Shown: positions 9,093 to 18,479, counted from the first letter of the stretch. The stretch is DNA of 64,000 nt from Pseudoduganella violacea (GCF_014191875.1 NZ_JACHXD010000004.1:62001-126000); one strand, 5' to 3'. Notes: generated by a model not told the origin, from the sequence alone. A program made the numbers and translations.

Positions 9093-9956
9093 ATGACGCG
9101 TGTTTCCGGTCGCAGCAAATACCTGATTGCCGGTGCTGGCGCCCTCGTGGCCGCCGCGCTGGCCGCCGCCTGGGTGGGTGAAACCCGCCAGGCCGCACCC
9201 GCCCTTGCTCCCTCTGCCGCATCCAGCGCCAATATGCCGCATACCGTGGCCGCGCCGCCTGCCGTCGCGCCGGGCGCGGCCAAGCCGGCCGTGGGCGACA
9301 AGCCGTACTGGAAAGACCTGAAGCCCGCCCAGCAAAGCGCCCTGGCGCCGCTGCAAAGCGGCTGGGACGACCTGGGACCGGTGCGCAAGCAGAAATGGAT
9401 CGAGATCGCCAACCGCTTCGCCTCCATGAAGCCGGACGAGCAGCAGCGCGTGCATGAGCGCATGCGCGAATGGGCGCGTCTGACCCCGGCCGAACGCAAG
9501 GTGGTGCGCGAGAACTTCTCGCGCGCGCAGAAAATCACATCCGGCAAGCAGGCCAAGGCCGCGCAGTGGGAGGAATACCAGCAGCTGCCGCAGGAGCAGA
9601 AGAAGAAGCTGGCCGACGCCGCCGCCGCCAAAAAGCCGCAGGTCGCCAAGCCGCCGACGCCGGCCCAGAGCAAGATGAAAACCCCGCCGCCGATCAAGCC
9701 GCATGCACCGGGCGCCGTGGCGCCTGCGCCGCAGCCCAATCCGGCCGTCGGCACCGTGCCGCCCGCCGCCACGACGCCGGGCGCGGTGAATGTGATCCCC
9801 GGCTCGTATCCGGGCGCCGGCCCTGTGCCCGCGGCGGCGGCCGCCCCGGCAACGGCCGGCATTCCTGCCGACGCCAGCGGCGCCGCCTCGGCGGCGACGG
9901 CAGCCTCCGTACCACTTAATGCCGCTCCGGCCGTACCGCCCAATGTCAGCAAATAA
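9093..9956 (+). CDS. DUF3106 domain protein with signal anchor and Pro/Ala-rich tail
   Basis: This protein has 287 residues. An N-terminal hydrophobic segment (about 8-28) is a signal peptide or anchor, so the rest is probably periplasmic. Residues about 68-160 carry the DUF3106 pattern of repeated short motifs: WKDLKPAQQSALAPL, RKQKWIEIANRF and MREWARLTPAERKVVREN. The last 120 residues are almost entirely Pro and Ala with little charge, probably disordered and able to span the cell-wall layer. It starts 3 bp after the DUF3619 stop and overlaps the next gene, so it belongs to the sigma-factor operon. No biochemical role is known to me. Confidence 0.78.
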   Translation: MTRVSGRSKYLIAGAGALVAAALAAAWVGETRQAAPALAPSAASSANMPHTVAAPPAVAPGAAKPAVGDKPYWKDLKPAQQSALAPLQSGWDDLGPVRKQKWIEIANRFASMKPDEQQRVHERMREWARLTPAERKVVRENFSRAQKITSGKQAKAAQWEEYQQLPQEQKKKLADAAAAKKPQVAKPPTPAQSKMKTPPPIKPHAPGAVAPAPQPNPAVGTVPPAATTPGAVNVIPGSYPGAGPVPAAAAAPATAGIPADASGAASAATAASVPLNAAPAVPPNVSK

Positions 9957-10488
9957 AGCCACGCCCGTCATCGTCACCAATCCAAGCATCAAGCGCCGCC
10001 TGATTTCGATGGTGTATGAAGTGCTGCTGGCGTTCGCCGTGTTGTTCCTGCCATTCCTCGTTTTTGAAATGATCAGCGGCGCCAGCCACACGGCGGTGGT
10101 CGAACATCTGCGCCAGGCGCTGGCCTTCCTGATCCTGGGCGCCTACTTCATCCACCAGTGGAGCCGCAAGGGCCAAACCCTGGCGATGCAGACCTGGCGC
10201 CTGAAAGTGGTGATGCCGGGCCAGGCGAATGTGCCGCTCAAGGTGGCGACCCTGCGCTATCTGGCGAGCTGGATGTGGGTGCTGCCCGCCCTGCTGCTGG
10301 ACTACGCGCTAGGCCTGGAAAAATGGCATGCGCTGTACGCCCTGTTCGGCGGCGTGCTACTGTGGTCACTGACCGCCTTCTTCGACAAGGACCGCCAGTT
10401 CCTGCACGATAAGATCGCCGGCACGCGCATGGTGCAATTGCCCAAGCTGGAAAAGAAAAAGGCCAAGGCGCAAGAAGCCAAGGCCTGA
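9943..10488 (+). CDS. RDD family membrane protein
   Basis: A 181-residue inner-membrane protein of the RDD family. It contains the typical opening R-x-x-S/A (IKRRLISMVYEVLLAF), hydrophobic segments at roughly 20-40, 55-75 and 100-150, and the DKDRQFLHDKIAGTRMV box (HDxxAGT) that closes RDD domains. The C-terminus is a lysine-rich tail. I chose the ATG at 9943 (MSANKAT), which overlaps the end of the DUF3106 gene by 14 bases; an earlier ATG at 9919 would add eight residues. Last gene of the sigma-factor operon. Some RDD proteins are Na+/H+ antiporters, but the family is functionally mixed. Confidence 0.82.
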   Translation: MSANKATPVIVTNPSIKRRLISMVYEVLLAFAVLFLPFLVFEMISGASHTAVVEHLRQALAFLILGAYFIHQWSRKGQTLAMQTWRLKVVMPGQANVPLKVATLRYLASWMWVLPALLLDYALGLEKWHALYALFGGVLLWSLTAFFDKDRQFLHDKIAGTRMVQLPKLEKKKAKAQEAKA

Positions 10489-10525
10489 TCCCGCATCGCG
10501 CCGCCGCCGGCGGCGCTGTCTCCCT

Positions 10526-11254
10526 TCAATCCGGTTCGATCACCAGCTGCACCGCCGTGCTGCTGAAATTCGAGATGCCGTATTCGAAGGGCTTGTCGTC
10601 CTGATCGACATACACCGTTTCCACATACAGGATGGGCTGCGACACCGGCTGCCCCAGGCGCTGGGCGATTTCCAGGCTGGGCAGGCGCGCCGTAATGCGG
10701 CTTAAGCGGCGCTGGAACTGCTGCACGCCGAACTGCGCCAGCGCCAGATGCGTCTTGCCCGCCTTGGCATAGGCCTCGCCGAAGCCTTCGAAGCGCGGCA
10801 GCGGGAAGTACTGGGTGCAGACGCCGATCACCTTGCCGTCGACCACGTCGAGCGAATTCACGGCCAGGGTGCGGGCGCGCGCCGACAACTCCAGCATGCC
10901 GGCGATTTCGGGCGTGGGCCGCAGCGCTTCCCAGTTCAGGATTTCGCTCTTGCCGACGCGGCGCGCTTTCACCACGCTATGCGCCAGACGCGTGCGGCGG
11001 CCGATCTGGTAGTCGAGGAAGTCCTCGCGCACGAAGGTGCCGCGGCCATGCACGACTTCCACGATGCCCTGCTCCACCAGCGCCTTGACCGCCTGCCGCA
11101 CCGTATGGCGGTTGACGGCAAAGCGCTCGGCCAGCGCGGTTTCGTTGGGCAGGCGGCCGCTCAGGCGGCCCGCCATCACTTCGTCGGCGAGCGTGGCCTG
11201 GATCTGCTTCCAGACCGTGGTGCCGGCTTGCCGGACGATCGCGTTTTCAAGCAT
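10526..11254 (-). CDS. phnF: GntR-family (HutC/PhnF type) transcriptional regulator of phosphonate genes
   Basis: A 242-residue repressor-type protein. A winged helix-turn-helix occupies about residues 10-75 (GRLPNETALAERFAVNRHTVRQAVKAL), and a UTRA ligand-binding domain lies at about 95-238, ending ILYVETVYVDQDDKPFEYG, the usual UTRA finish. It is the most downstream gene of the AEP cluster, 81 bp after phnX on the same strand, so it probably senses AEP or phosphate-starvation signals for this cluster. The likely operators are the paired repeats upstream of phnS (17254-17299). The PhnF name follows family and context. Confidence 0.83.
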   Translation of the reverse strand: MLENAIVRQAGTTVWKQIQATLADEVMAGRLSGRLPNETALAERFAVNRHTVRQAVKALVEQGIVEVVHGRGTFVREDFLDYQIGRRTRLAHSVVKARRVGKSEILNWEALRPTPEIAGMLELSARARTLAVNSLDVVDGKVIGVCTQYFPLPRFEGFGEAYAKAGKTHLALAQFGVQQFQRRLSRITARLPSLEIAQRLGQPVSQPILYVETVYVDQDDKPFEYGISNFSSTAVQLVIEPD

Positions 11255-11335
11255 GCAGCTACACTCCAGTATCAGGCGGACACAAAAAATCTTCGCTCGG
11301 ATTGTCGCATATTTGCCTGCCCCGCGCTGCCGGCA

Positions 11336-12175
11336 TCAAGGCCTTTCCCCCTCGCGCAAACGGGCTTCGATGGCTTCGATCACGGCCGGCAGATCGGCGA
11401 TGGTGTCGATTACGTAATGGGCGCCGACGCCGAGCAGCTTTTGCCGCGCCGCCTCGGCGCGTTGCGCGCGCTCTTCCTGCGACAGGACCGCCAGCTCGGC
11501 TTGCGTCACGCCCATCTCGTTGCCGGACAAGGCCAGGCCCACGCTCCACATGCCGGCCGCCAAGCCTTCGGCGATGCCGGGCACGGTATCGTCTATCTTT
11601 ACGCAAGCCGCTACGGCCGGCACGCCCAGCTTGACCACATTGTCCAGCGCCATCCACGGGCCGGGGCGGCCGCCCGCCGCCAGATCATCGGTGGCGACGG
11701 CGTGATCGACCAGCAGGCCGTCCGCTTTCGCTTTTTCCAGCAGACGATTCATCACCACGCGCGGATAGCCGGAGCAGGAACCGATGCGCATGCCGCGCTG
11801 GCGCAGCTGCGTCAGCACATCGATGGCGCCGGGGATGGGATCAGAGTAATGCCCCACGCGCTCGATCTGCAGCGGCAGGAAGTTGGAGTAGATCGCATCG
11901 ACGTCGCTGCTTTGCATGGGCGCGCCGAAACGCTGCAGCCAGCGCGCGGCCACGCCATCCTGCCTGCCCAGCGCTTCGATATGATCCCATTTCGCCAGGC
12001 CCATGGGGCGGCGCGCCTCTTCCAGCGAGACTTCGATGCCGAAGCCGGCGAAGGCGTCGATCAGCACCTGGGTCGGCGCGAAGGAACCAAAATCGACCAG
12101 GGTGCCGGCCCAGTCGCACACCACGGCTTGCAGAGGGCCGCGATAGGCCGGGCTTTGTTCGGTATTGCGTTGCAT
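11336..12175 (-). CDS. phnX: phosphonoacetaldehyde hydrolase (phosphonatase)
   Basis: PhnX hydrolyses the C-P bond of phosphonoacetaldehyde, giving acetaldehyde and phosphate. This 279-residue HAD-superfamily enzyme has the nucleophile D21 in CDWAGTLVD, with alanine in the +2 position as in phosphonatases. The Schiff-base lysine is K62 in [15 protein letters not shown], and the Mg-binding [12 protein letters not shown] has D195/D196. The fingerprint MGLxKxDH separates PhnX from other HAD phosphatases. It lies 20 bp downstream of phnW, whose product it consumes. The pathway needs no C-P lyase, and none is present here. Confidence 0.95.
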   Translation of the reverse strand: MQRNTEQSPAYRGPLQAVVCDWAGTLVDFGSFAPTQVLIDAFAGFGIEVSLEEARRPMGLAKWDHIEALGRQDGVAARWLQRFGAPMQSSDVDAIYSNFLPLQIERVGHYSDPIPGAIDVLTQLRQRGMRIGSCSGYPRVVMNRLLEKAKADGLLVDHAVATDDLAAGGRPGPWMALDNVVKLGVPAVAACVKIDDTVPGIAEGLAAGMWSVGLALSGNEMGVTQAELAVLSQEERAQRAEAARQKLLGVGAHYVIDTIADLPAVIEAIEARLREGERP

Positions 12176-12195
12176 TGCTGTTCTCCTTGTTTTGA

Positions 12196-13296
12196 TTATT
12201 GGCGCATGCCCATTTCGTCGAGCACGGCGGCGATGGCGGCCAGACCACGGCGCATATCGCTGGAGTCAATGGCGCCGATGCAGCCGACGCGGAAGGTTTC
12301 GACCGCAGTCAATTTGCCCGGATACAGGATCACGCCGCGCGCCTTCACACGCTGATAGAACTCATTGAAATTCCAAGCCGGATGCTTGGGCGCATGCACG
12401 GTGACGATGATGGGCGCCTGGATCTCGGCAGGCAGGAAGGACGCGAGACCGATGTCCTTCAGGCCGGCGATCAGGGTTTCACAATTGGCGCGGTAGCGTG
12501 CCAGACGTGCCGGCTGGCCGCCTTCCGCCTCGTACTGGGCGATGGCGGAATCGAAGGCCGCCACCACATGGGTCGGCGGCGTGTAACGCCACTGGCCGGT
12601 CTTCTGCATATAGCGCCACTGCGCGTACAGGTCTAGCGAGAGCGAATGGGAACGGCCCTCAGCCTGCTCCAGCGCTTCGGTGCGCACCAGGACAAAGCCC
12701 ATGCCCGGCACGCCTTCCAGGCATTTATTCGAGGAGCCGATTACCGCTTCGAAGGGCAGATTGCGCGCCGACAGCGGCAGCGCGCCGAAAGCGCTCATGG
12801 AATCGATGATCAGTTTGCGGCCCAGGCTCGCCGTTTCGCCCGCGATCGCTTCGATCGGATTCAGGATGCCGGTGCTGGTTTCGCAATGGATCACGCCAAC
12901 GTGGGTGATGCTCTCGTCGGCTTCCAGATAACGGCGCAGCACGGCCGGATCGACCGGCGAGGTTTCGCCGAAGTCGGCCACCATGACCTGGCGCCCAATC
13001 TGGCGCGTGAGCTGGGCCATGCGCAGGCCGTAGGCGCCATTCGCAAGCACCAGCAGCTTGCCGCTCTGCGGCAGCAGGCTGCCGATGGCCGCTTCCACGG
13101 CGAACGTGCCGGAGCCTTGCATCGGCACGCAGGTGTAGTTATCGGCGCCGTCGATGATGGCGAGCAGGCGCTGGCCGACGCGCGCGGTCAGGGCGTTGAA
13201 GTCGCTGTCCCAGGAACCCCAGTCGTGCTGCATGGCGCTCTTGGTGAGCGCGGACGTGACCAGGGGACCGGGAGTCAATAACAGAGGTGCTTGCAT
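12196..13296 (-). CDS. phnW: 2-aminoethylphosphonate--pyruvate transaminase
   Basis: A PLP enzyme of 366 residues that moves the amino group of AEP to pyruvate, making phosphonoacetaldehyde and alanine. [11 protein letters not shown] opens the protein, the PLP-stabilising Asp is in [14 protein letters not shown], and the PLP lysine is K191 in [16 protein letters not shown] set the start at 13296 ([11 protein letters not shown]), matching the usual N-terminus; an ATG five codons upstream is also possible, and neither has a strong ribosome site. It is placed between the fused permease (36 bp upstream) and phnX in the AEP operon. Confidence 0.94.
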   Translation of the reverse strand: MQAPLLLTPGPLVTSALTKSAMQHDWGSWDSDFNALTARVGQRLLAIIDGADNYTCVPMQGSGTFAVEAAIGSLLPQSGKLLVLANGAYGLRMAQLTRQIGRQVMVADFGETSPVDPAVLRRYLEADESITHVGVIHCETSTGILNPIEAIAGETASLGRKLIIDSMSAFGALPLSARNLPFEAVIGSSNKCLEGVPGMGFVLVRTEALEQAEGRSHSLSLDLYAQWRYMQKTGQWRYTPPTHVVAAFDSAIAQYEAEGGQPARLARYRANCETLIAGLKDIGLASFLPAEIQAPIIVTVHAPKHPAWNFNEFYQRVKARGVILYPGKLTAVETFRVGCIGAIDSSDMRRGLAAIAAVLDEMGMRQ

Positions 13297-13332
13297 GGTT
13301 CTACTTTGCATAAGGTTTAGAGAAGAAGGTGT

Positions 13333-15027
13333 TCAATGGCCGCGCCAGGCCTGGGTGCGCCGCTCGCACCACCAGCCCAGCGCGTTCAGGGCCAGCGATA
13401 TAGCGGCCGAGGTGGCGACGATCAGTGTTGCCATGGCGGCTGCGGCGGCGGTGTCGCCCGCGTCGTCCATATTCAGCACGGCGACCGATGCCAGCACGGT
13501 ATCGGCGTTGTAAAGGAAGATCACGCAGCTCACCGTGGTCATGCTGGAAACGAAGAGGTAGCGGAAGACGTTCAGCAGCGACGGCAGCACGATCGGCAGG
13601 CTGACGCGCAGGCAGCAGGTCCACCAGGGCCGCCCCAGCGTACGCGCCGCCGCTTCGATTTCGCCGTCGATCTGGCGCAGCGATGTGGTCAGCGCGAGGT
13701 GGCCGGTGGTATAGAAGTGGGCCACGGCGGAAGCGGCCAGGATCGCCATGCCGCCGAACAGGCCATGCAAGGGATTGCCCGGCGCGTTGAAGAAGAACAC
13801 ATAGCCCAGGCCCAACACCATGCCGGGAACAGCCATCGGCACGATGGCGGCGAAGCGCATCAGCGGCAGCGCGGCGCGCGCGGCAGGCAGTTTTTCCATC
13901 AAATAGGCATTGAGGAAAATCAGCGCGCTGCCCGCGATGGCCGTCAGCAGCGAGAGCGTCAGGCTGTTGCGGAAGGCCAGCCAGCCGCCGCCATCCTGCT
14001 GGTCGAAATCGAAATGGACCAGGGAGAATTGCAGCTTATACGGCCACAGCTCGATGAAAGCTGCGCCGATGGCCACGCCCACCAGCGCCAGCATGAAGAC
14101 GGCGATCAGGCCGCAGGCCAGCAGCAGCGGGATGTCGCGCGCGGCGTTGGGTTTGGGACGGTATTGCACCGAACGTCCCGTCATCGCAGCCTGTTGGCGG
14201 CGGCTGACGCGGCGTTCGACGGCAAAACTGAGCAAGGCGGGCAGCAGCAGCAAGAGCCCGATCACCGCGCCGTGATTGAAGTTCTGCTGGCCCAGCACCT
14301 GCTTATAAGCTTCCAGCGCCAGCACATTGAACTGGCCGCCGATCACTTTCGGCACGCCGAAGTCGGTCACGACCAGGGTCAGTACCAGCGTGGCGGCGGA
14401 GACCAGTCCATAGCGCGCGTTCGGCAGCGTGATGGTCATGAAGCGGCGTAGCGGACTAGCGCCCATGGCGGTGGCGGCTTCGTACAGACGGGCGTCAGCC
14501 ACGGACAGGGCGGCCGTCATGATCAGCACCGCATGCGGGAAAGTGTTGAACACCTCGCCCAGGACGATGCCCAGCGGGCCGTAGATGCCTTGCCCGCCCA
14601 GCCAGCCGCGCAGCAAGCCTTGGGTGCCGAACAGGTAGACCAGGGAAATGGCGGGCATCAGCGATGGCGTCAGCAACGGCAGCAAGGCGATCAGGCGGAA
14701 GATGGGTTTGGCGGCGATGCGGGAACGCGTCAGCGCAAAGGCAAAGACAAAGGCGGCGGGCAGCACCAGCACGGCCGTCATCACGGCGATCTGGATGCTG
14801 TTCCAGGCCGCCATGGCGATGCGCGGCTCCTGCACCACGCGCAGCAGTTGCGCCGCGCCGATAAAAGCGCCGGAACGGTCCTGCAGCGCCTTGACGAAGA
14901 TAGCCGACAGCGGCAACAGCACAAACACCAGCAGCAGTGCCGCCCCGCCCCACATCAGCAGGGCCGCGAAGCGCTCGTCCGCGCTGCGCAAGCTGGCGCC
15001 GCGCGGCCAGGCCAGCGACGCGCTCAT
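13333..15027 (-). CDS. 2-aminoethylphosphonate ABC transporter permease (PhnU-PhnV fused type)
   Basis: An inner-membrane permease of 564 residues with two copies of the binding-protein-dependent permease domain in one chain, about 12 hydrophobic spans in total. The EAA-like loops are EAATAMGASPLRRFMTITLP in the first half and EAAARTLGRPWWTCCLRVSLP in the second. Duplicated permeases of this layout occur in FbpB-type and AEP importers. I chose the ATG at 15027 because it overlaps the phnT stop (ATGA); the frame is open further upstream but that reads into phnT in a poor composition. It works with PhnT (ATPase) and PhnS (binding protein). Confidence 0.9.
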   Translation of the reverse strand: MSASLAWPRGASLRSADERFAALLMWGGAALLLVFVLLPLSAIFVKALQDRSGAFIGAAQLLRVVQEPRIAMAAWNSIQIAVMTAVLVLPAAFVFAFALTRSRIAAKPIFRLIALLPLLTPSLMPAISLVYLFGTQGLLRGWLGGQGIYGPLGIVLGEVFNTFPHAVLIMTAALSVADARLYEAATAMGASPLRRFMTITLPNARYGLVSAATLVLTLVVTDFGVPKVIGGQFNVLALEAYKQVLGQQNFNHGAVIGLLLLLPALLSFAVERRVSRRQQAAMTGRSVQYRPKPNAARDIPLLLACGLIAVFMLALVGVAIGAAFIELWPYKLQFSLVHFDFDQQDGGGWLAFRNSLTLSLLTAIAGSALIFLNAYLMEKLPAARAALPLMRFAAIVPMAVPGMVLGLGYVFFFNAPGNPLHGLFGGMAILAASAVAHFYTTGHLALTTSLRQIDGEIEAAARTLGRPWWTCCLRVSLPIVLPSLLNVFRYLFVSSMTTVSCVIFLYNADTVLASVAVLNMDDAGDTAAAAAMATLIVATSAAISLALNALGWWCERRTQAWRGH

Positions 15028-16163
15028 GCCGCGCCCTCCATGAAGAAGCGCACGCGGTGCGGCGGAATCGATACCGGCACGCGCTGGCCGGGCTGCAGAC
15101 TGTCGTAGCCAGGTTCGCTGGCGGGGACGTCCACGATCAGTTGCACGCTGCGGTCGGCGCACAGGGACAGCATGCCCCGCCGCACGCCGCCCAGGAAATC
15201 GACGCGGTCGACGATGGTCATGGTCATCGATCCGCCCGCCGTCCAATGCGGCTCGACGCGCACGTCTTCCGGGCGGCAGAAGGCCAGCGCCGTGCGCGCG
15301 CCGGCCGGCAGGTCATGGCCGAAGGAGATATCGCCCACGGTCGCCAGCCCCGCTTCGTTCAACCTGACGGGCAGCCAGTTGGCGCTGCCGACGAAGTCGG
15401 CCACAAAGCGCGTGCGCGGCGAACCGTAGACCTGCTCAGGCGTGCCGACCTGCTCGATGCGGCCCTTGGCCATCACGGCAATGGTGTCGGCAATCGCCAG
15501 CGCTTCTTCCTGGTCGTGCGTGACCATGATGGCGGTGATGCCCAGCTTGCGCTGCAAGGCACGCAGCTCCTGGCGCAGGTTTTCGCGCACCTTGGCATCG
15601 AGTGCCGACAGCGGCTCATCCAGCAGCAACAGGCTGGGCGAGGTTGCCAGCGCGCGCGCCAGGGCGATGCGCTGCTGCTGGCCGCCCGAGAGCTGGGCGG
15701 GATAGCATTCCTGCTTGCCGTCCAGTTCCACCATCTCCAGCAGCTGCGCCACGCGTTTGGCTTTCTCCTTGCGCGGCAGGCGCAGCGCATACGCGACATT
15801 TTCCGCCACGGTCAGATTGGGGAACAAGGCGTAGGACTGGAACACGATGCCGTAATCGCGCTGCGCGGGCGGCAGCACGCCGATATTGCGTCCGCCCATC
15901 AGCACCACGCCGCCGTCCTGCTTTTCCAGCCCGGCGATGATGCGCAGCAGCGTGGTCTTGCCGCAGCCCGAGGGGCCGAGCAGGCAGAGGAACTCGCCCT
16001 GGCGCACATCGAGCGTGATCTCGTCCAGCACCGTGGCGGCGCCGAAGCGCTTGTTCACGCCCTCGATGCGCAACCAGCCCGGCGCGGGCGCACTGACCTG
16101 CATTCCGCCCCGCGCCACGCCGGCCGCTTCCTGCCCGCTCAGCGGAAAATCGCTCTGCTTCAT
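15024..16163 (-). CDS. phnT: 2-aminoethylphosphonate ABC transporter ATP-binding protein
   Basis: A 379-residue importer ATPase of the CUT1/Pot/Fbp type. The Walker A motif GPSGCGKTT is at 63-71, the Q-loop in GIVFQSYALFPN, the signature LSGGQQQR at 158-165, Walker B with LLLLDEP at 178-184, and the H-loop in MVTHDQEEAL. The last 100 residues form a TOBE-like domain (FCRPEDVRVEP). An N-terminal extension of about 28 residues precedes the ABC domain and may not be essential. Its start overlaps the phnS stop and its stop overlaps the permease start, both by ATGA, so the three transporter genes are coupled. Confidence 0.92.
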   Translation of the reverse strand: MKQSDFPLSGQEAAGVARGGMQVSAPAPGWLRIEGVNKRFGAATVLDEITLDVRQGEFLCLLGPSGCGKTTLLRIIAGLEKQDGGVVLMGGRNIGVLPPAQRDYGIVFQSYALFPNLTVAENVAYALRLPRKEKAKRVAQLLEMVELDGKQECYPAQLSGGQQQRIALARALATSPSLLLLDEPLSALDAKVRENLRQELRALQRKLGITAIMVTHDQEEALAIADTIAVMAKGRIEQVGTPEQVYGSPRTRFVADFVGSANWLPVRLNEAGLATVGDISFGHDLPAGARTALAFCRPEDVRVEPHWTAGGSMTMTIVDRVDFLGGVRRGMLSLCADRSVQLIVDVPASEPGYDSLQPGQRVPVSIPPHRVRFFMEGAA

Positions 16164-17188
16164 TGTTTCGGCTCAGCCTTGCCTTCGTAGCGTTTGCTCC
16201 ACTCGGCCAGGATGCGTTCGCGTTCGCGCGCCGACCATTTCAGATCCTGCTTGATCAGCAGTTGCTCGTAGTTGGCGGGAATGGCAGGATGCGGCTTGGC
16301 CACCCCGGGATAGGCCACCAGCGCAAAGTTCTTCGCATACAGCTCATTGGCGGCGCGCGAAGCCGACCAGTCGGCCAGTTTGCGCGCCGCTTCCAGGCGC
16401 TTGGTGCCTTTGACGATGGCGGTGGCTTCCACGTCCCAGCCCAGGCCTTCTTTCGGCAGGATCACTTCCAGCGGCGCGCCGCCCTCTTTCAGCTTGGCCG
16501 CGCGATATTCGAACGCGATCCCGATCGGGAATTCGCCGGCCGCCGCCTGCTTGCAGGGCTTGGAGCCGGAGTGGGTGTACTGGCCGATATTGTCGTGCAG
16601 CTTGTCCATGAAGGCCCAGCCTTCCTTCTCGCCGAACAGGGTGAGCCAGGCCGTCACGTCGAAGTAGCCGGTGCCGCTCGATACCGGATGCGGCATGGTG
16701 ATCTTGCCCTTGTATTCAGGCTTGAGCAGGTCTTTCCACGATTCCGGCTTTTTCAGGCCCAGCTTGGCCGCTTCCACGGTGTTGAAGCAGACCGCCGCGC
16801 CCCACACGTCCATGCCCACCCAGCTTGGCGGATTGGCGCTGTCCACATAGCGCGCATTGAGCTTGCTGTAGTCCTTGGGCGCATACGGCTGCAGCATGCC
16901 TTCTTTTTCGAGCACCAGCAGCGAGGTGGCGGCCACGCCCATCACCACGTCGGCTTGCGGTGCGGCTTTTTCGGCCAGCAGCTTGGCGGTGATGATGCCG
17001 GTCGAATCACGCACCCACTTGATCTTGATATCGGGATTATCGGCTTCGAAACGGGTCTGGTAGGCCTTGAGCTGGTCGGCTTCCAGCGCGCTGTACACGG
17101 TCAGCGTGGTTTCGGCGTGGGCCAGGGCGGCGCCCAGACCAAGGGTCAAGGCCAGGGCAAGCGGCTTGAGAGTAGCGGGGAAAGACAT
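16160..17188 (-). CDS. phnS: 2-aminoethylphosphonate ABC transporter substrate-binding protein
   Basis: A periplasmic binding protein of 342 residues in the Fe3+/AEP/spermidine-type family. The signal peptide is residues 1-25 with cleavage after AHA. The mature protein begins TTLTVYSALEADQLKAY, typical of this family, and continues with TGIITAKLLAEKAAPQADVV and VSSGTGYFDVTAWL. I chose the ATG at 17188 because GGAG lies 7 bases before it; longer in-frame starts lack this. It is the first gene of the phnS-T-UV-W-X-F cluster. The upstream region carries two identical 12-bp repeats that fit a PhnF operator. Confidence 0.92.
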   Translation of the reverse strand: MSFPATLKPLALALTLGLGAALAHAETTLTVYSALEADQLKAYQTRFEADNPDIKIKWVRDSTGIITAKLLAEKAAPQADVVMGVAATSLLVLEKEGMLQPYAPKDYSKLNARYVDSANPPSWVGMDVWGAAVCFNTVEAAKLGLKKPESWKDLLKPEYKGKITMPHPVSSGTGYFDVTAWLTLFGEKEGWAFMDKLHDNIGQYTHSGSKPCKQAAAGEFPIGIAFEYRAAKLKEGGAPLEVILPKEGLGWDVEATAIVKGTKRLEAARKLADWSASRAANELYAKNFALVAYPGVAKPHPAIPANYEQLLIKQDLKWSARERERILAEWSKRYEGKAEPKQ

Positions 17189-17253
17189 GCACAGCTCCAT
17201 GAAGTTGAACAGGATGCGGCGCATCTTAGCCAGCGAATATGACGCCACAATGA

Positions 17254-17299
17254 CATCTAGACGTCTATTTTCATTAAATCATTCAGTCATCTAGACGTC
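17254..17299. promoter_or_regulatory. twin 12-bp repeats, candidate PhnF operators between phnS and porin
   Basis: CATCTAGACGTC occurs twice in direct orientation, at 17254-17265 and 17288-17299, 34 bp apart. With neighbouring bases each copy approaches a palindrome centred on CTAG (TGAC..CTAG..GTCA). HutC/PhnF-type GntR repressors bind short palindromes with TAGAC-like half-sites, so these are good operator candidates. The stretch between them is AT-rich and could hold the phnS -10. They lie between the divergent phnS and porin starts, so they may control both. Binding itself is inference. Confidence 0.6.
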
Positions 17300-17390
17300 A
17301 CGATCTGGTAACAATCCCTGTTTAAGCTTCGGCGCTCAGGCAATCCGCCTAAATCTGGCACCTTCGCCACTTTCAACGGGAAGAATAGGA

Positions 17391-18446
17391 ATGAAGAAAT
17401 CTCTCATGGCCGCCGCCCTGTGCGCCTGTAGTGCCGCCCCCGCGCTGGCTCAATCGAACGTCAGCATCTACGGCGTGCTTGACCTCAGCGTAGCCAAAAC
17501 CTCGGGCGCCACCGCCAGCACGCATACGCCGACGGCCGCCCTGCCCGCCTTCAACGGCAACGACACCAAGATGCAGAGCGGCACGCTGCAAGGCAGCCGT
17601 ATCGGCTTCCGCGGCACGGAAGACCTGGGCGGCGGCTGGTCCACCATCTTCACGCTGGAATCGGGCATCCTGGCCGATACCGGCGCTTCCGACCAGAGCG
17701 GCCTGCTGTTCGGCCGCCAGGCTTTCGTCGGCCTGAAAAACAAGGAACTGGGAACGCTCACCCTGGGCCGCCAATACGGTCCCGAATACCTGGCGTGGAA
17801 GCTGATGGAGCCGATGGATGACGGCTTTGCCGGCGCCGGCAGCAATCTGTTCGCCACCAACGGCAAGCGCGTCAACAATGCGGTGAAGTACACCACGCCC
17901 ACCCTGCACGGCGTGACGGCCGATATCCTGTATGGCTTCGGCGAGGTGGCCGACAACAAGGCTGCCAACCGCCATATCGGCAGCTCGGTGATGTATGCCG
18001 AAGGTCCGCTGACCATCCGCGCCGGCTACCATCGCCAGAACAACGCCAACGCCACCGACCATTCCACCAACTACGTGATCGGCGGCAGCTACGATTTCCG
18101 CGTGGTGAAAGCCATCATCATCGGCGGCAGCAACAAGGGCACCGGCACGACCGACAGCCGCGACCTGCTGCTGGGCGCATCGATTCCTTTCGGCTCCAGC
18201 ACCATCCTGGCCAGCTATATCCGCAAGAACGACCGCACCGTCGCCAACAAGGACGCCAACCAGTGGGCGCTGACCTATACCTACGACCTGTCCAAGCGCA
18301 CCATCGCCTACGCCTCCACGGCGAAAGTGAGCAACAAGAACGGCGCCAATTACCATACCTATAGCGCCACCTTGCCCGTCGCGGGCCAGACCGGCGCGAT
18401 AGCCGGTACGCGCGAGTTCAATCTCGGCTTGCGCCACTCCTTCTGA
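17391..18446 (+). CDS. outer-membrane porin (Gram-negative porin, OmpC/Omp32 type)
   Basis: A 351-residue beta-barrel precursor. The signal peptide is residues 1-20 (MKKSLMAAALCACSAAPALA), and the mature chain starts QSNVSIYGVLDLSV, the standard opening of betaproteobacterial trimeric porins. Internal landmarks are SRIGFRGTEDLGGGW, FGRQAFVGLKN and TLGRQYGPEY, and the chain ends NLGLRHSF with the terminal Phe needed for BAM recognition. It is divergent from phnS with only 202 bp between them, sharing the candidate PhnF repeats. It might therefore help small phosphonates cross the outer membrane; its specificity cannot be read from sequence. Confidence 0.9.
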   Translation: MKKSLMAAALCACSAAPALAQSNVSIYGVLDLSVAKTSGATASTHTPTAALPAFNGNDTKMQSGTLQGSRIGFRGTEDLGGGWSTIFTLESGILADTGASDQSGLLFGRQAFVGLKNKELGTLTLGRQYGPEYLAWKLMEPMDDGFAGAGSNLFATNGKRVNNAVKYTTPTLHGVTADILYGFGEVADNKAANRHIGSSVMYAEGPLTIRAGYHRQNNANATDHSTNYVIGGSYDFRVVKAIIIGGSNKGTGTTDSRDLLLGASIPFGSSTILASYIRKNDRTVANKDANQWALTYTYDLSKRTIAYASTAKVSNKNGANYHTYSATLPVAGQTGAIAGTREFNLGLRHSF

Positions 18447-18454
18447 TTCCCGGC

Positions 18455-18479
18455 GGCAGGGAGCGCGCCGTTCCCTGCC
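18455..18479 (+). terminator. hairpin downstream of porin gene
   Basis: GGCAGGGA (18455-18462) pairs perfectly with TCCCTGCC (18472-18479) across a 9-base loop, 9 bp after the porin stop. No T-tract follows, so it may be a weak or Rho-assisted terminator, or an mRNA 3'-end stabiliser. The next gene begins 33 bp later. Confidence 0.4.

Noticed and set aside
10498..10517. GC-rich palindrome between RDD and phnF as a terminator
   Set aside because: The stem is short and simple-sequence GCC repeats; no T-tract follows, so support is too weak.
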